From contig CACBHZ010000007.1 in NCBI GenBank assembly GCA_902539195.1, positions 1-40,118 on the forward strand: 40,118 nucleotides of DNA, read 5' to 3'. The notes under the pieces are model-generated. The model was not told the DNA's origin and made no database searches. It worked only from the letters and a program-made list of their open reading frames with translations. Both the position numbers and the translations under genes were made by a program. The DNA is from an uncultured Pelagibacteraceae bacterium. Its GTDB lineage: Bacteria; Pseudomonadota; Alphaproteobacteria; Pelagibacterales; Pelagibacteraceae. Every line of letters starts with the position of its first letter. Within the stretch, counting starts at the first letter, position 1. Shown here one piece after another: positions 30,995 to 38,681 of the stretch.

Positions 30995-31522
30995 ATGGAT
31001 TTAAAAGAACATATTAGATCAATTCAAGATTACCCAAAAAAAGGAATTCTGTTTAGAGATATTACAACCCTTATAAAAAATGAAAAAGCTTTCAAGGAAT
31101 GTATAAATCAAATAGTAGAGAGATCAAAAAAATTTAAATTTGATAAAATAGCTGCTGTTGAATCAAGAGGTTTTGTTTTTGCTTCAGCTATTTCATATAT
31201 TTTAGATAAACCATTTATAATGCTCAGAAAAAAAAATAAGCTCCCTGCAGAAGTTCATTCTATTGATTTTGAATTGGAATATGGAACAGCTACTATTGAG
31301 GTTCATAAAGACTCTTTTGACAAGAACGATAATGTATTAATTATTGATGATTTAGTAGCAACTGGAGGCACAGCAGAAGCTGCGGCTAAATTAATTGAAA
31401 TTTCAGAAAGTAATGTAGCTGGATTTATATTTGTAATTAATCTTTTTGATTTAGGTGGAACTGATAGTTTGCTAAAAAAAGGATATAAAGTTGAAAATTT
31501 ATTAGATTTTCCTGGTCACTGA
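30995..31522 (+). CDS. apt: Adenine phosphoribosyltransferase
   Basis: Makes AMP from adenine and PRPP. 175 residues. Landmarks: HIRSIQDYPKKGILFRDITT (6-25), IAAVESRGFVFASAIS with the phosphate-binding loop, LRKKNKLPAEVHS, SFDLEYGT-like FELEYGTATIEVHKD, and the PRPP motif NVLIIDDLVATGGTAEAA (109-126). It is divergent from mtnP across 28 bp, so adenine released from MTA is recaptured. The stop codon abuts the 3' end of the convergent tRNA gene. Confidence 0.96.
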   Translation: MDLKEHIRSIQDYPKKGILFRDITTLIKNEKAFKECINQIVERSKKFKFDKIAAVESRGFVFASAISYILDKPFIMLRKKNKLPAEVHSIDFELEYGTATIEVHKDSFDKNDNVLIIDDLVATGGTAEAAAKLIEISESNVAGFIFVINLFDLGGTDSLLKKGYKVENLLDFPGH

Positions 31523-31599
31523 TGGTAGCGGGAAGTGGGATCGAACCACTGACCTCGGGCTTATGAGTCCCGCGCTCTAACCAACTGAGCTACCCCGCC
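31523..31599 (-). tRNA. tRNA-Met(CAU), elongator type
   Basis: A 77-nt cloverleaf with encoded CCA. The acceptor 5' strand is GGCGGGG, pairing with TCCCGCT, with G-U at 1-72 and 7-66. D-arm GCTC/GAGC, anticodon loop CTCATAA with CAT (positions 31563-31565), T-arm AGTGG TTCGATC CCACT. It lacks the unpaired 1-72 and the GGG/CCC anticodon stem of the initiator, and its acceptor matches alphaproteobacterial elongator tRNA-Met rather than the Ile(CAU) tRNA. The base pair closing the anticodon loop is A31-G39, a mismatch. The gene abuts the apt stop codon. Confidence 0.9.
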
Positions 31600-31614
31600 A
31601 TAAATAATTGTTGG

Positions 31615-31642
31615 TTTATACTACGTAATTTTTTTCTTTCAA
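31615..31642 (-). promoter_or_regulatory. Candidate promoter of the tRNA-Met gene
   Basis: -35 TTGAAA (31642-31637), a 16-bp spacer, -10 TATAAA (31620-31615), ending 15 bp before the mature tRNA 5' end. It is the only promoter-like match in the 106-bp gap behind the methyltransferase gene. Confidence 0.4.
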
Positions 31643-31705
31643 ACAATTAATACTATTCATTTGTTACATGGAATTATTGAAAAATATAAAATATTTTTTG
31701 TATTG

Positions 31706-32410
31706 TTAATCTTTATCTATAAATTTGAAAGCTTCTTCGCATGATACAATTTGTAGATCTTTAAAATAATCAGATATGAAATCGTTGTATTTTGAGTGCA
31801 ACAATTTATCGTTTTTGAAATATTTATGATTTGGTTGGGGCTTTATTATTCCAACACCACAATCAACGTTTGCTATTTTAAACTCTATATTTTTAGAAAG
31901 TTGTAATTCTACAGCAACTTTCCAAACATCCCCACTTCTATGATTTTTTTCTTCATATGAATTTTGAGGAAGCATGTCATGTAATAAAATGATACCACCT
32001 TCATTAAGAAAATTTAATGAATTTATAACATCTTTTTGACACTGTTCATACGTGTGAAGACCATCAATAAATATTAAATCAAATTTTGTATTATTATTTT
32101 TGAAAAAATCATCACTTGTTTGTCTATGAGTGCCACCTCTCTCAGGATCAACTCCAATTTTCATTCCTTTTTCCAGAGGTATAGTATTAAATATTTGGTT
32201 ATACTCACAACCAATTTCTAAATATTTTAAATTAAAATTTCTGTTATTCTTACTTGATAATTTTATAATAGATCGATTAATGAATGCTCCTCTGTTGTAT
32301 AAGCTATTATCATAATTAAATTTATTTTTATAAATTAAAGGATGGTAGAATTTTTTAATAAAACTTGGCAACAATATAGGTGGAATAAATAGTTTTATAA
32401 ATTTTTTCAT
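31706..32410 (-). CDS. Class I SAM-dependent methyltransferase-like protein
   Basis: 234 residues. The methyltransferase core begins LKYLEIGCEYNQIF (motif I), followed by MKIGVDPERGGTHRQTSDDF, then FDLIFIDGLHTYEQCQKDV and GGIILLHDMLPQNS, a pattern of the Methyltransf_24 group related to cephalosporin hydroxylases and sugar O-methyltransferases. The acidic IDGLH and HDMLP may bind a metal. The N-terminal 60 residues are basic and unrecognised. Substrate unknown. Last gene of a six-gene run; its ATG overlaps the stop of the small lysine-rich ORF by 4 bp. Confidence 0.82.
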   Translation of the reverse strand: MKKFIKLFIPPILLPSFIKKFYHPLIYKNKFNYDNSLYNRGAFINRSIIKLSSKNNRNFNLKYLEIGCEYNQIFNTIPLEKGMKIGVDPERGGTHRQTSDDFFKNNNTKFDLIFIDGLHTYEQCQKDVINSLNFLNEGGIILLHDMLPQNSYEEKNHRSGDVWKVAVELQLSKNIEFKIANVDCGVGIIKPQPNHKYFKNDKLLHSKYNDFISDYFKDLQIVSCEEAFKFIDKD

Positions 32411-32517
32411 TTATTTTTCTTTTCTTTTTTCTTTTTTCTTTTTTCTTTTAAAGAAAATTTTGCTTTCTTTTTCATGCTTGAATCTTTAAATGATTTACCA
32501 CTATATCTTTTTGACAT
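32407..32517 (-). CDS. 36-residue lysine-rich small protein
   Basis: A short frame filling the space between two genes: its ATG (32517) follows the preceding TAA with no gap and its TGA overlaps the methyltransferase ATG (ATGA). The peptide starts MSKRYSGKSFKDSSMKKKAK and continues with a KEKRKKKKEKK-type tail; 18 of 36 residues are Lys or Arg. The coding strand of the 3' half is an A/G-only tract, so low complexity could create the frame by chance, but the exact packing at both ends argues for a real gene. The charge suggests binding to RNA, DNA or the ribosome; this is a guess. Confidence 0.5.
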   Translation of the reverse strand: MSKRYSGKSFKDSSMKKKAKFSLKEKRKKKKEKKNK

Positions 32518-32973
32518 TTAATTCATTTCTTCAAAAAACTTTTCTTTTAACTTATAAGTAAATGGATATTCTTTTCCTATTGGTTGAAATTTGGTTTTTA
32601 TTACAATTACATTTTGTTTATCTAATTTAAATTTCCAAGTTAATTTAATATCTCCGGAAAAAACTCTCAACTTACCTAAGTTTGTAAATCTCCATCCATC
32701 CTCTGAGATAATTTTACCGTCCTGATATCTTTTATAACTTGTTTCATCAAATATATAAGTTACAACACCTTGATTTCTCTCATCTTGCAATGTTATTGCA
32801 TAATTATTTAAAAATTCTGCTGTTTGAGATTTATTCAAACTTTTCTTGGATATAGATTTCAGAAAGTCAGTAGTTTTATCAATTGTTTCATCTATTTTAT
32901 CTTTAGCTATTGAGGTAGATGATAAAAAAAGAAAAATGAAAATAATACTAAATATTTTTTTAAACATACTCAT
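32518..32973 (-). CDS. Small secreted protein of unknown function
   Basis: 151 residues with a signal peptide, MSMFKKIFSIIFIFLFLSS..IA, cleaved near residue 23. The mature part has a helical, Lys/Thr/Asp-rich N-terminal stretch (DKIDETIDKTTDFLKSISKK) and a probable beta-rich C-terminal half including TYIFDETSYKRYQDGKIISE and GWRFTNLGKLRVFSGDIKLT. It contains no cysteine or metal motif. Not recognised. It starts directly after the AEC stop; a second ATG two codons later is an equally possible start. Confidence 0.72.
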   Translation of the reverse strand: MSMFKKIFSIIFIFLFLSSTSIAKDKIDETIDKTTDFLKSISKKSLNKSQTAEFLNNYAITLQDERNQGVVTYIFDETSYKRYQDGKIISEDGWRFTNLGKLRVFSGDIKLTWKFKLDKQNVIVIKTKFQPIGKEYPFTYKLKEKFFEEMN

Positions 32974-33897
32974 TTAATTTAATAAATTTATCGTAAATAA
33001 AAAAGTAAATATTGAAGCAAATGTTGAAATAAATATTGCTTTAATAATATTTTCTGGGCTTACATTGTATGCAGAACACATAACAATTGACGTGGCTCCA
33101 CAAGGACCAACACTAACCAACAAAGCTCCAGCAAAATCGATTGGATTTGATAAGCTAAAAAATGTGTAACCTAAGATCAGCAAAATCAGTGGTGAAATAA
33201 TAAGTTTTAATATTGAAATAGTGATTGTTAATTTATTGAAAACTTTTTTTGAGTAAAAAGATAGAATAATACCAATTGCAAATAGACCAACTGGCATTAC
33301 ACATGCTGCCAGTCTTTGAAGAATATACTCAAATGGGGTTTCGTCTATATTGGTCTTTGAAATTCTTATTATCAATCCAATTAAAATTGCTAATATCATT
33401 GGATTTAATATTAAATTTTTTAAAAACTGAAATAATTTAATTTTTTTTTTGACAGTAAGCTCTAAAAAGAAACTAACTATGGATAATAAAACTACACTAT
33501 CCATTAAAATAATACCTGATATTTGAGTTATTGTACTTCCAGAAAAGAAAATTTCTGCAATAGGTAAAACTAATATTACGTGATTAGATAAAGCAACTGT
33601 TAGAGCCCAAATAATTGACTCTTGAACTGATCTTTTGAAAGTATTTTTTGTTAATAAGAAAGCAAATATTCCACTGGTTAATTGCATTAAAAAATATGAT
33701 GAAATTTGAGACACATCTATTTCACCAACATCACTTTGTGCAACAAGTTTTATTATTAAAGCTGGTACCGCTATATAAAATGAAAATAAATTAAATATTC
33801 TAGCCTTCTGTAAATCAAATATTTTAATATATCCTAAAAGATAACCAATAAGAGTAATACCTATAAATGGAGTTAAACCTAGAAATACCTGAAACAT
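32974..33897 (-). CDS. AEC family transporter (auxin efflux carrier-like)
   Basis: 307 residues with about 10 hydrophobic segments. Family features: FIGITLIGYLLGYIKIF near the start, FYIAVPALIIKLVAQSDV (40-57), the central Asn-containing ALSNHVILVLPIAEIFF, and LLVSVGPCGATSIVMCSAYN near the C-terminus. Bacterial members move malate, malonate or other organic anions, but the substrate here is unknown. It overlaps the dioxygenase gene by 1 nt, so transport may be coupled to the neighbouring TauD-like and hydrolase enzymes. Confidence 0.88.
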   Translation of the reverse strand: MFQVFLGLTPFIGITLIGYLLGYIKIFDLQKARIFNLFSFYIAVPALIIKLVAQSDVGEIDVSQISSYFLMQLTSGIFAFLLTKNTFKRSVQESIIWALTVALSNHVILVLPIAEIFFSGSTITQISGIILMDSVVLLSIVSFFLELTVKKKIKLFQFLKNLILNPMILAILIGLIIRISKTNIDETPFEYILQRLAACVMPVGLFAIGIILSFYSKKVFNKLTITISILKLIISPLILLILGYTFFSLSNPIDFAGALLVSVGPCGATSIVMCSAYNVSPENIIKAIFISTFASIFTFLFTINLLN

Positions 33898-34685
33898 TAT
33901 TGGACAGTAATTCTATGCATAATTCTATTACCTTTAAAAGCTGTAGCTTGATGAAGCATAGATCTATTATCCCAAATGGCTAATTGGTTCTTTTCCCACT
34001 CTAAAGAATATTGAAAACTTTTTTTTAATTGGTGTTTGAACAAATAAGTTTTTAATTTTTTATCAATTTTACTGTTATTAAAACGAATAAAGTGTCCTGG
34101 ACTACAATATAAAGTGTATTTGCTATTTATTTTTCTTATTAATTTATGCTTTGAAATAAGTTCTTTCGCTTTTTTCCCCTTTTCTTTCTCCCTTTCCAAT
34201 CTCGTTACAGAAATAGGTCCTTCTGATGAAAATATACATTTTTCGTTTTTTAACTTTCTTTTAAAGTTAGCTGGTAATTTTTCATAAGCTAAATATTGAG
34301 AACAGAAATCAGTGTTTGCCTGACCTTTTTTCGGAACTAATTTAGATAGTAACATAGTAAATCGAGGTGGTTTTTTAGTATAAATTGAATCAGTATGAAA
34401 TTGTTCACCAAAACTAGGGCCTTTGTCAGTAGATTTTCTTTGAACAACAGTTATTTGAGGATATTTTTTATTTAATCCTTTGAGTCTCGGATAGTTTGCT
34501 AGTTTTCCAAACTTTTTTGCAAATTTTACATAATGATCAGAGCTTAATTTTTGGTTTCTAAAATAAATCATTCCATATTTTGATAAGGCAGATTTAATTT
34601 TTTTTAATGTAGAATTATTAATTTTATTTAAATCACAGACTAATTCTGCACCTATATTTTTTTTATTAGGAATAATTTTAAGCAT
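33897..34685 (-). CDS. TauD/TfdA family 2-oxoglutarate-dependent dioxygenase
   Basis: 262 residues. The Fe(II) triad is visible: His97 and Asp99 in EQFHTDSIYTKKPPRF, and the distal His245 in MLHQATAF. The 2-oxoglutarate Arg is at about 258 in RIMHRITV. The N-terminal part has GAELVCDLNKINNSTLKKIK and YGMIYFRNQKLSSDHYVKFA, as in TauD/TfdA enzymes, which oxidise taurine, chlorophenoxy acids, carnitine-like and related compounds. It is more lysine-rich than most. It overlaps the hydrolase gene by 8 bp and the AEC carrier by 1 nt. The substrate may relate to the neighbouring hydrolase. Confidence 0.9.
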   Translation of the reverse strand: MLKIIPNKKNIGAELVCDLNKINNSTLKKIKSALSKYGMIYFRNQKLSSDHYVKFAKKFGKLANYPRLKGLNKKYPQITVVQRKSTDKGPSFGEQFHTDSIYTKKPPRFTMLLSKLVPKKGQANTDFCSQYLAYEKLPANFKRKLKNEKCIFSSEGPISVTRLEREKEKGKKAKELISKHKLIRKINSKYTLYCSPGHFIRFNNSKIDKKLKTYLFKHQLKKSFQYSLEWEKNQLAIWDNRSMLHQATAFKGNRIMHRITVQ

Positions 34686-35553
34686 TATTTAAAAAAAAAC
34701 TTTTTAATTGTTTAATTGTTTCTTTGGGATTTTGCTCTGGTATAAAATGTCCAGATTTAACAGCAGCTCCAACAACTTTTTTATTTGAATATTTTTGCCA
34801 AATTTTAATTGGTTTAAATTGTTTGCCTATAACTCCATTTTTTCCCCATAAAACTTGAACAGGAATATTTAATTTTTTCTTTCGATCGTATCTGTCGTGA
34901 TCAAGATCAATAGTAGCAGATGCTCTATAATCCTCACATGATCCATGTATTCTTTTTGGTTGCTTAAAGCAATTTAAATAACCCTCTTCGACTTTCCCAA
35001 ATTTATGATTCCCGGACCATTTATCTAAACAATTCTTCATCCATTTTCTAGGATCACTCATTATCATTCTTTCTGGTAACCATTTTGGTTGAATTAAGAA
35101 AAACCAATGGAAGTAAGCTTTTGCAAAATCTCTAGTTGTTAATTCGTACATATCTAAAGTTGGACAAATATCTAAAACGCTGAGAGCAAGCACATTTTTT
35201 CTGTGGTCTCTTGCCAACCTATGAGCAACTCTTCCACCTCTATCATGGCCTGCAACAAAAAATTTGGGGTATCCCAATTTTACCATCATTTCTTTCATGT
35301 CACTCGCCATTTCTCGTTTTGAATAATTTAAATGTTTATTATCAGATGGTGGAGCTAAACTATTTCCATAACCTCTTAAGTCTGCTGCAACAACTGTAAA
35401 GTACTTTGACAACTCAGGAGCTGTTTTGTGCCACATTAAATGTGTTTGAGGGTAACCATGAAGTAATAATAAAGGTATTCCATCTCCTTTAATTTTACAA
35501 AACACTTTCCCTTTTTTAACTTGTACGTATTTGCTCTTAAATTCTTTAAACAT
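34678..35553 (-). CDS. Alpha/beta hydrolase closely resembling fluoroacetate dehalogenase
   Basis: 291 residues. The catalytic set of fluoroacetate dehalogenases appears in register: nucleophile Asp104 with Arg105 and Arg108 in AGHDRGGRVAHR, acid Asp128 in VLDICPT, His149-Trp150 in YFHWFF, Tyr209 in HGSCEDYRA, and base His269 in SGHFIPEQNP. His, Trp and Tyr form the fluoride pocket in the characterised R. palustris enzyme. Other landmarks: LHGYPQTHLMWHKTAPEL and AADLRGYGNS. It would hydrolyse a halo-acid to a hydroxy-acid, but related epoxide hydrolases share most of the fold, and the natural substrate is not shown. First gene of a six-gene run with a TauD-like dioxygenase and an AEC carrier. 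Confidence 0.85.
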   Translation of the reverse strand: MFKEFKSKYVQVKKGKVFCKIKGDGIPLLLLHGYPQTHLMWHKTAPELSKYFTVVAADLRGYGNSLAPPSDNKHLNYSKREMASDMKEMMVKLGYPKFFVAGHDRGGRVAHRLARDHRKNVLALSVLDICPTLDMYELTTRDFAKAYFHWFFLIQPKWLPERMIMSDPRKWMKNCLDKWSGNHKFGKVEEGYLNCFKQPKRIHGSCEDYRASATIDLDHDRYDRKKKLNIPVQVLWGKNGVIGKQFKPIKIWQKYSNKKVVGAAVKSGHFIPEQNPKETIKQLKSFFLNNA

Positions 35554-35675
35554 TTATTTATTTTAATTTATATTTTTATAATTCAATCAGTAATTTTAAA
35601 ATTGTTCAAATACAACGTTAATAAGCTTAATTATTAAATTGAATTATCATTCATTGGATGTATACCTTCATTTTT

Positions 35676-36710
35676 GTGAGAATTGAAGAAGAGCTAAAAC
35701 TAGATTATTCAGACGTACTTTTTAGACCTAAAAGAAGCACTCTTAAAAGTAGAAAAGATGTTAATTTAAAAAGAACTTATCGTTTTAAATACAGTAAAAA
35801 CGAATGGTCTGGAATTCCTATAATGGCTGCTAATATGGATGGAGTAGGCGTGCTTGGTGTTGCCGAAAAATTATCAGAATACGGAATGATTACATGCTTA
35901 ACAAAACAGCATGATGTTAAAAAAATAAAACAATTTAAAAAAATTAAATCAATATATCCAAATGTTGCTTTAAGTATTGGAACAAAAAAAGAAGATTTTC
36001 AAAATTTAGATAAAGTTTTAAAAGAATTTAGTTTCATTAAATTTATTTGTATTGATGTTGCAAATGGTTACTCAGAGCATTTTAGTAAATTTTTAAAATC
36101 TGTAAGAGATAAATATCCAACGAAAACAATTATAGCTGGCAATGTAGTTACCGCTGATATGACTCAAGAATTAATTTTATCAGGTGCAGATATTGTAAAG
36201 GTTGGAATTGGACCAGGAAGTGTCTGTACAACAAGAATACAAACTGGTGTTGGCTATCCTCAGTTAAGTGCGGTAATAGAATGTGCCGATGCAGCCCATG
36301 GATTAGGCGCACATATTATTGCAGATGGTGGATGCACATGTCCAGGTGACGTTGCTAAAGCATTTGGTGGAGGAGCAGATTTTGTTATGCTTGGAGGAAT
36401 GTTTGCAGGTCATGATGAAGGCAAAGGAAAATTAGTAAAATCTAATGGCTCAAAGTATGTTGAATTTTACGGATCAAGTTCTGAAACTGCAAATAACAAA
36501 CATTATGGTGGACTTTCAGACTACAGAAGTAGCGAAGGCAGAACAGTAAGAGTTAAGTACCGTGGTAAAATTAATGATACCATTTTAAATATTTTAGGTG
36601 GTGTGAGAAGCAGTTGTACATATGTTGGAGCGCCCTCTTTAAAACAATTAAGTAAGTGCACAACTTTTGTAAGAGTTACTAAGCAATTTAACGATACATT
36701 CACTAAATAA
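35676..36710 (+). CDS. guaC: GMP reductase
   Basis: Reductive deamination of GMP to IMP with NADPH. From GTG 35676 the protein begins [20 protein letters not shown], which matches the known start of E. coli GuaC, so I prefer it to the ATG six codons upstream (35658), which lacks SD or homology support. Length 344 residues. Landmarks: [12 protein letters not shown], the catalytic Cys (184) in [40 protein letters not shown] and [16 protein letters not shown] with a YRSSEGRTV flap that separates it from IMP dehydrogenase, which also carries CBS domains. Balances adenine and guanine nucleotide pools. The next gene starts immediately after its TAA. Confidence 0.93.
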   Translation: MRIEEELKLDYSDVLFRPKRSTLKSRKDVNLKRTYRFKYSKNEWSGIPIMAANMDGVGVLGVAEKLSEYGMITCLTKQHDVKKIKQFKKIKSIYPNVALSIGTKKEDFQNLDKVLKEFSFIKFICIDVANGYSEHFSKFLKSVRDKYPTKTIIAGNVVTADMTQELILSGADIVKVGIGPGSVCTTRIQTGVGYPQLSAVIECADAAHGLGAHIIADGGCTCPGDVAKAFGGGADFVMLGGMFAGHDEGKGKLVKSNGSKYVEFYGSSSETANNKHYGGLSDYRSSEGRTVRVKYRGKINDTILNILGGVRSSCTYVGAPSLKQLSKCTTFVRVTKQFNDTFTK

Positions 36711-37784
36711 ATGAAAGAGTATTCTATAGCTTCTATTGCTGGTGACGGCATTGGCAAAGAGGTTGTACCTGAAGCACAAAAAATATTAAAAGAAATTTCT
36801 CAACAACATCAATTCAAATTAAATATAGAGGATTATGATTTTGCATCATGTGATTATTATGAAAAGCATGGGAAAATGATGCCAGATGACTGGAAAGATA
36901 AATTAATTAAACACGATGCAATTTTCTTTGGTGCAGTTGGTATGCCAGATAAATACCCAGACCACATAACACTTTGGGGCTCATTGTTAAAATTTAGAAG
37001 AGAGTTTGATCAATTTATTAATTTAAGACCTGTAAAACTTTTTGAAGGTGTAAACGCTCCATTAGCTAATAAAAAGCCAGGGGATATTGACATGATAATT
37101 GTTAGAGAAAACACTGAAGGAGAATACTCATCAGTCGGTGGAAGAATGTATCAGGGAACTGATAGAGAAGTTGTTATTCAAGAAACAATAATGTCAAAAT
37201 ATGGAATAGATAGAGTTCAACAATTTGCATTTGAATTGGCAAAAAAAAGAAAAAGAAAAAAATTAACAAGCGCAACTAAATCAAATGGAATATCAATTAC
37301 AATGCCTTATTGGGACGAAAGATTTAATGAGAATAAAAAAAATTATCCTGATGTTAAAACTGATCAATACCATATCGATATATTAGCTGCTAGATTTGTT
37401 CTAAGTCCTGAACGTTTTGATGTGATAGTCGCGTCAAACCTTTTCGGAGATATTTTATCAGATCTAGGACCAGCTTGTACTGGTACTATTGGAATTGCAC
37501 CGTCTGGAAATATAAATCCAACAAATAAATACCCATCATTATTTGAACCAGTTCATGGATCAGCACCAGATATTGCAGGACAAGGGATAGCTAATCCAGT
37601 GGGTCAAATTTGGTCAGCTGCAATGATGTTAGATTACTTAGGTGAAAAAGAAGCATCTGATAGAATAGTAAAATCAATTGAATTAACTCTTAAAGATAAA
37701 AACAGTCGAACAAAAGATCTTCAAGGGTCTAGTAATACAGAACAGTGTTCAAAAAAAATTTTAGATAATCTTAGTTCAGTCTAA
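36711..37784 (+). CDS. Isocitrate/isopropylmalate dehydrogenase family enzyme, tartrate or D-malate dehydrogenase-like
   Basis: 357 residues. Family landmarks: IAGDGIGKEVVPEAQKIL (9-26), FFGAVGMPDKYPDHITLWGS, LRPVKLFEGV, the IVRENTEGEYSSVGGR substrate loop (residues near 130), SATKSNGISITMPYWDERF with the catalytic Lys, NLFGDILSDLGP with metal-binding Asp residues, and PVHGSAPDIAGQGIANP. The MPDKYPDHITLWGSLLK block and RENTEGEYS point to the TtuC/DmlA subgroup, NAD-dependent oxidative decarboxylases of tartrate and D-malate, rather than LeuB. It abuts guaC (TAA-ATG) and precedes an EamA carrier by 15 nt. Confidence 0.88.
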   Translation: MKEYSIASIAGDGIGKEVVPEAQKILKEISQQHQFKLNIEDYDFASCDYYEKHGKMMPDDWKDKLIKHDAIFFGAVGMPDKYPDHITLWGSLLKFRREFDQFINLRPVKLFEGVNAPLANKKPGDIDMIIVRENTEGEYSSVGGRMYQGTDREVVIQETIMSKYGIDRVQQFAFELAKKRKRKKLTSATKSNGISITMPYWDERFNENKKNYPDVKTDQYHIDILAARFVLSPERFDVIVASNLFGDILSDLGPACTGTIGIAPSGNINPTNKYPSLFEPVHGSAPDIAGQGIANPVGQIWSAAMMLDYLGEKEASDRIVKSIELTLKDKNSRTKDLQGSSNTEQCSKKILDNLSSV

Positions 37785-37799
37785 AATTTAATCAAAATT

Positions 37800-38681
37800 A
37801 TGAATTTATTAAAAAATAAATCTATTACCAAAATTATAATTTTATCTATATCAGGATTTTTTATTTTAGTTTGCCAAGACTCTACTGCAAAATATCTTGG
37901 AACGTTAATGCCATTAAATCAAGTTATTTGGGGTAGATTTTTTTTTCACTTTGTTATTATTTTAATTTTATTTGCAATATTAAAACCTAAGTTAAACTTA
38001 AAAAGCAATTTTAAAATTAATATTATTAGATCCATATTAATGGTATTTGCTACTTTTTTTTTCATTCATTCTTTACAAAAATTTGACCTTGTGGATATCT
38101 ATGTGGTTTTCTTCTCAGCTCCGTTAATAGTATCAATTCTGACAGCATTATTTTTAAAAGATATTCTTTCACCCAAAGGTATAATTTTAATGTTGTTAAG
38201 TTTTGGGTGTATAATTTATTCAATGAGTCCAAGTATGAAGGTATTAAGTTTAGACTTAATTTTTCCTTTGGTACCACCAGTTTGTTGGGCTTTATATCAA
38301 TTTTTTACAAAATTTATTTCTGGTAATAATGATCCTTTAGTAGCGTTATTTTATGCTGCTGTTGTAGGGGCAATTGTTTTCTCTATTTATGTAATGTTAG
38401 ACTGGACCCCTATTGAAAATAAAAGGTTGTGGGTTTGGTTGATATTTTTAGGTGTATTAGGTTTTACTAGCCACCTTTTAATTATATTTGCAATTCAGCT
38501 ATCAAATTTATCTTTTGTAACTAATTTTCAATATTCACAATTAATTTGGTCAACATTAATTAATTTTTATATATTTGGAGTACCTTTTGATTTTAATAAA
38601 ACTTTTGGAGTTATTGGAATAATAGTTTTTGGAGTTTTATTTGTTCAGGCCGAGAGTAGAAAAAAAAAACTTAGTTCTTAA
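37800..38681 (+). CDS. EamA-family DMT transporter
   Basis: 293 residues with 10 hydrophobic segments forming two EamA repeats. The first repeat opens with DSTAKYLGTLMPLNQVIWGR, a common DMT entry motif, followed by RSILMVFATFFFIHSLQKFD and VVFFSAPLIVSILTALFLKD; the second has VPPVCWALYQFFTKFIS. The substrate of such carriers is usually a metabolite or amino acid and cannot be predicted. It ends in a short basic tail. Its 3' end overlaps the convergent oxidoreductase gene by 11 bp. Confidence 0.88.
   Translation: MNLLKNKSITKIIILSISGFFILVCQDSTAKYLGTLMPLNQVIWGRFFFHFVIILILFAILKPKLNLKSNFKINIIRSILMVFATFFFIHSLQKFDLVDIYVVFFSAPLIVSILTALFLKDILSPKGIILMLLSFGCIIYSMSPSMKVLSLDLIFPLVPPVCWALYQFFTKFISGNNDPLVALFYAAVVGAIVFSIYVMLDWTPIENKRLWVWLIFLGVLGFTSHLLIIFAIQLSNLSFVTNFQYSQLIWSTLINFYIFGVPFDFNKTFGVIGIIVFGVLFVQAESRKKKLSS

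Noticed and set aside
31523-31599. Initiator tRNA or tRNA-Ile(CAU)
   Set aside because: The initiator should have an unpaired 1-72 and three G-C pairs at the base of the anticodon loop, both absent. The acceptor stem fits elongator tRNA-Met better than tRNA-Ile(CAU), although the latter cannot be wholly excluded without an isotype score.
36711-37784. LeuB, 3-isopropylmalate dehydrogenase
   Set aside because: Same superfamily, but the substrate-loop and N-terminal blocks are of the tartrate/D-malate type and no leu genes are nearby.
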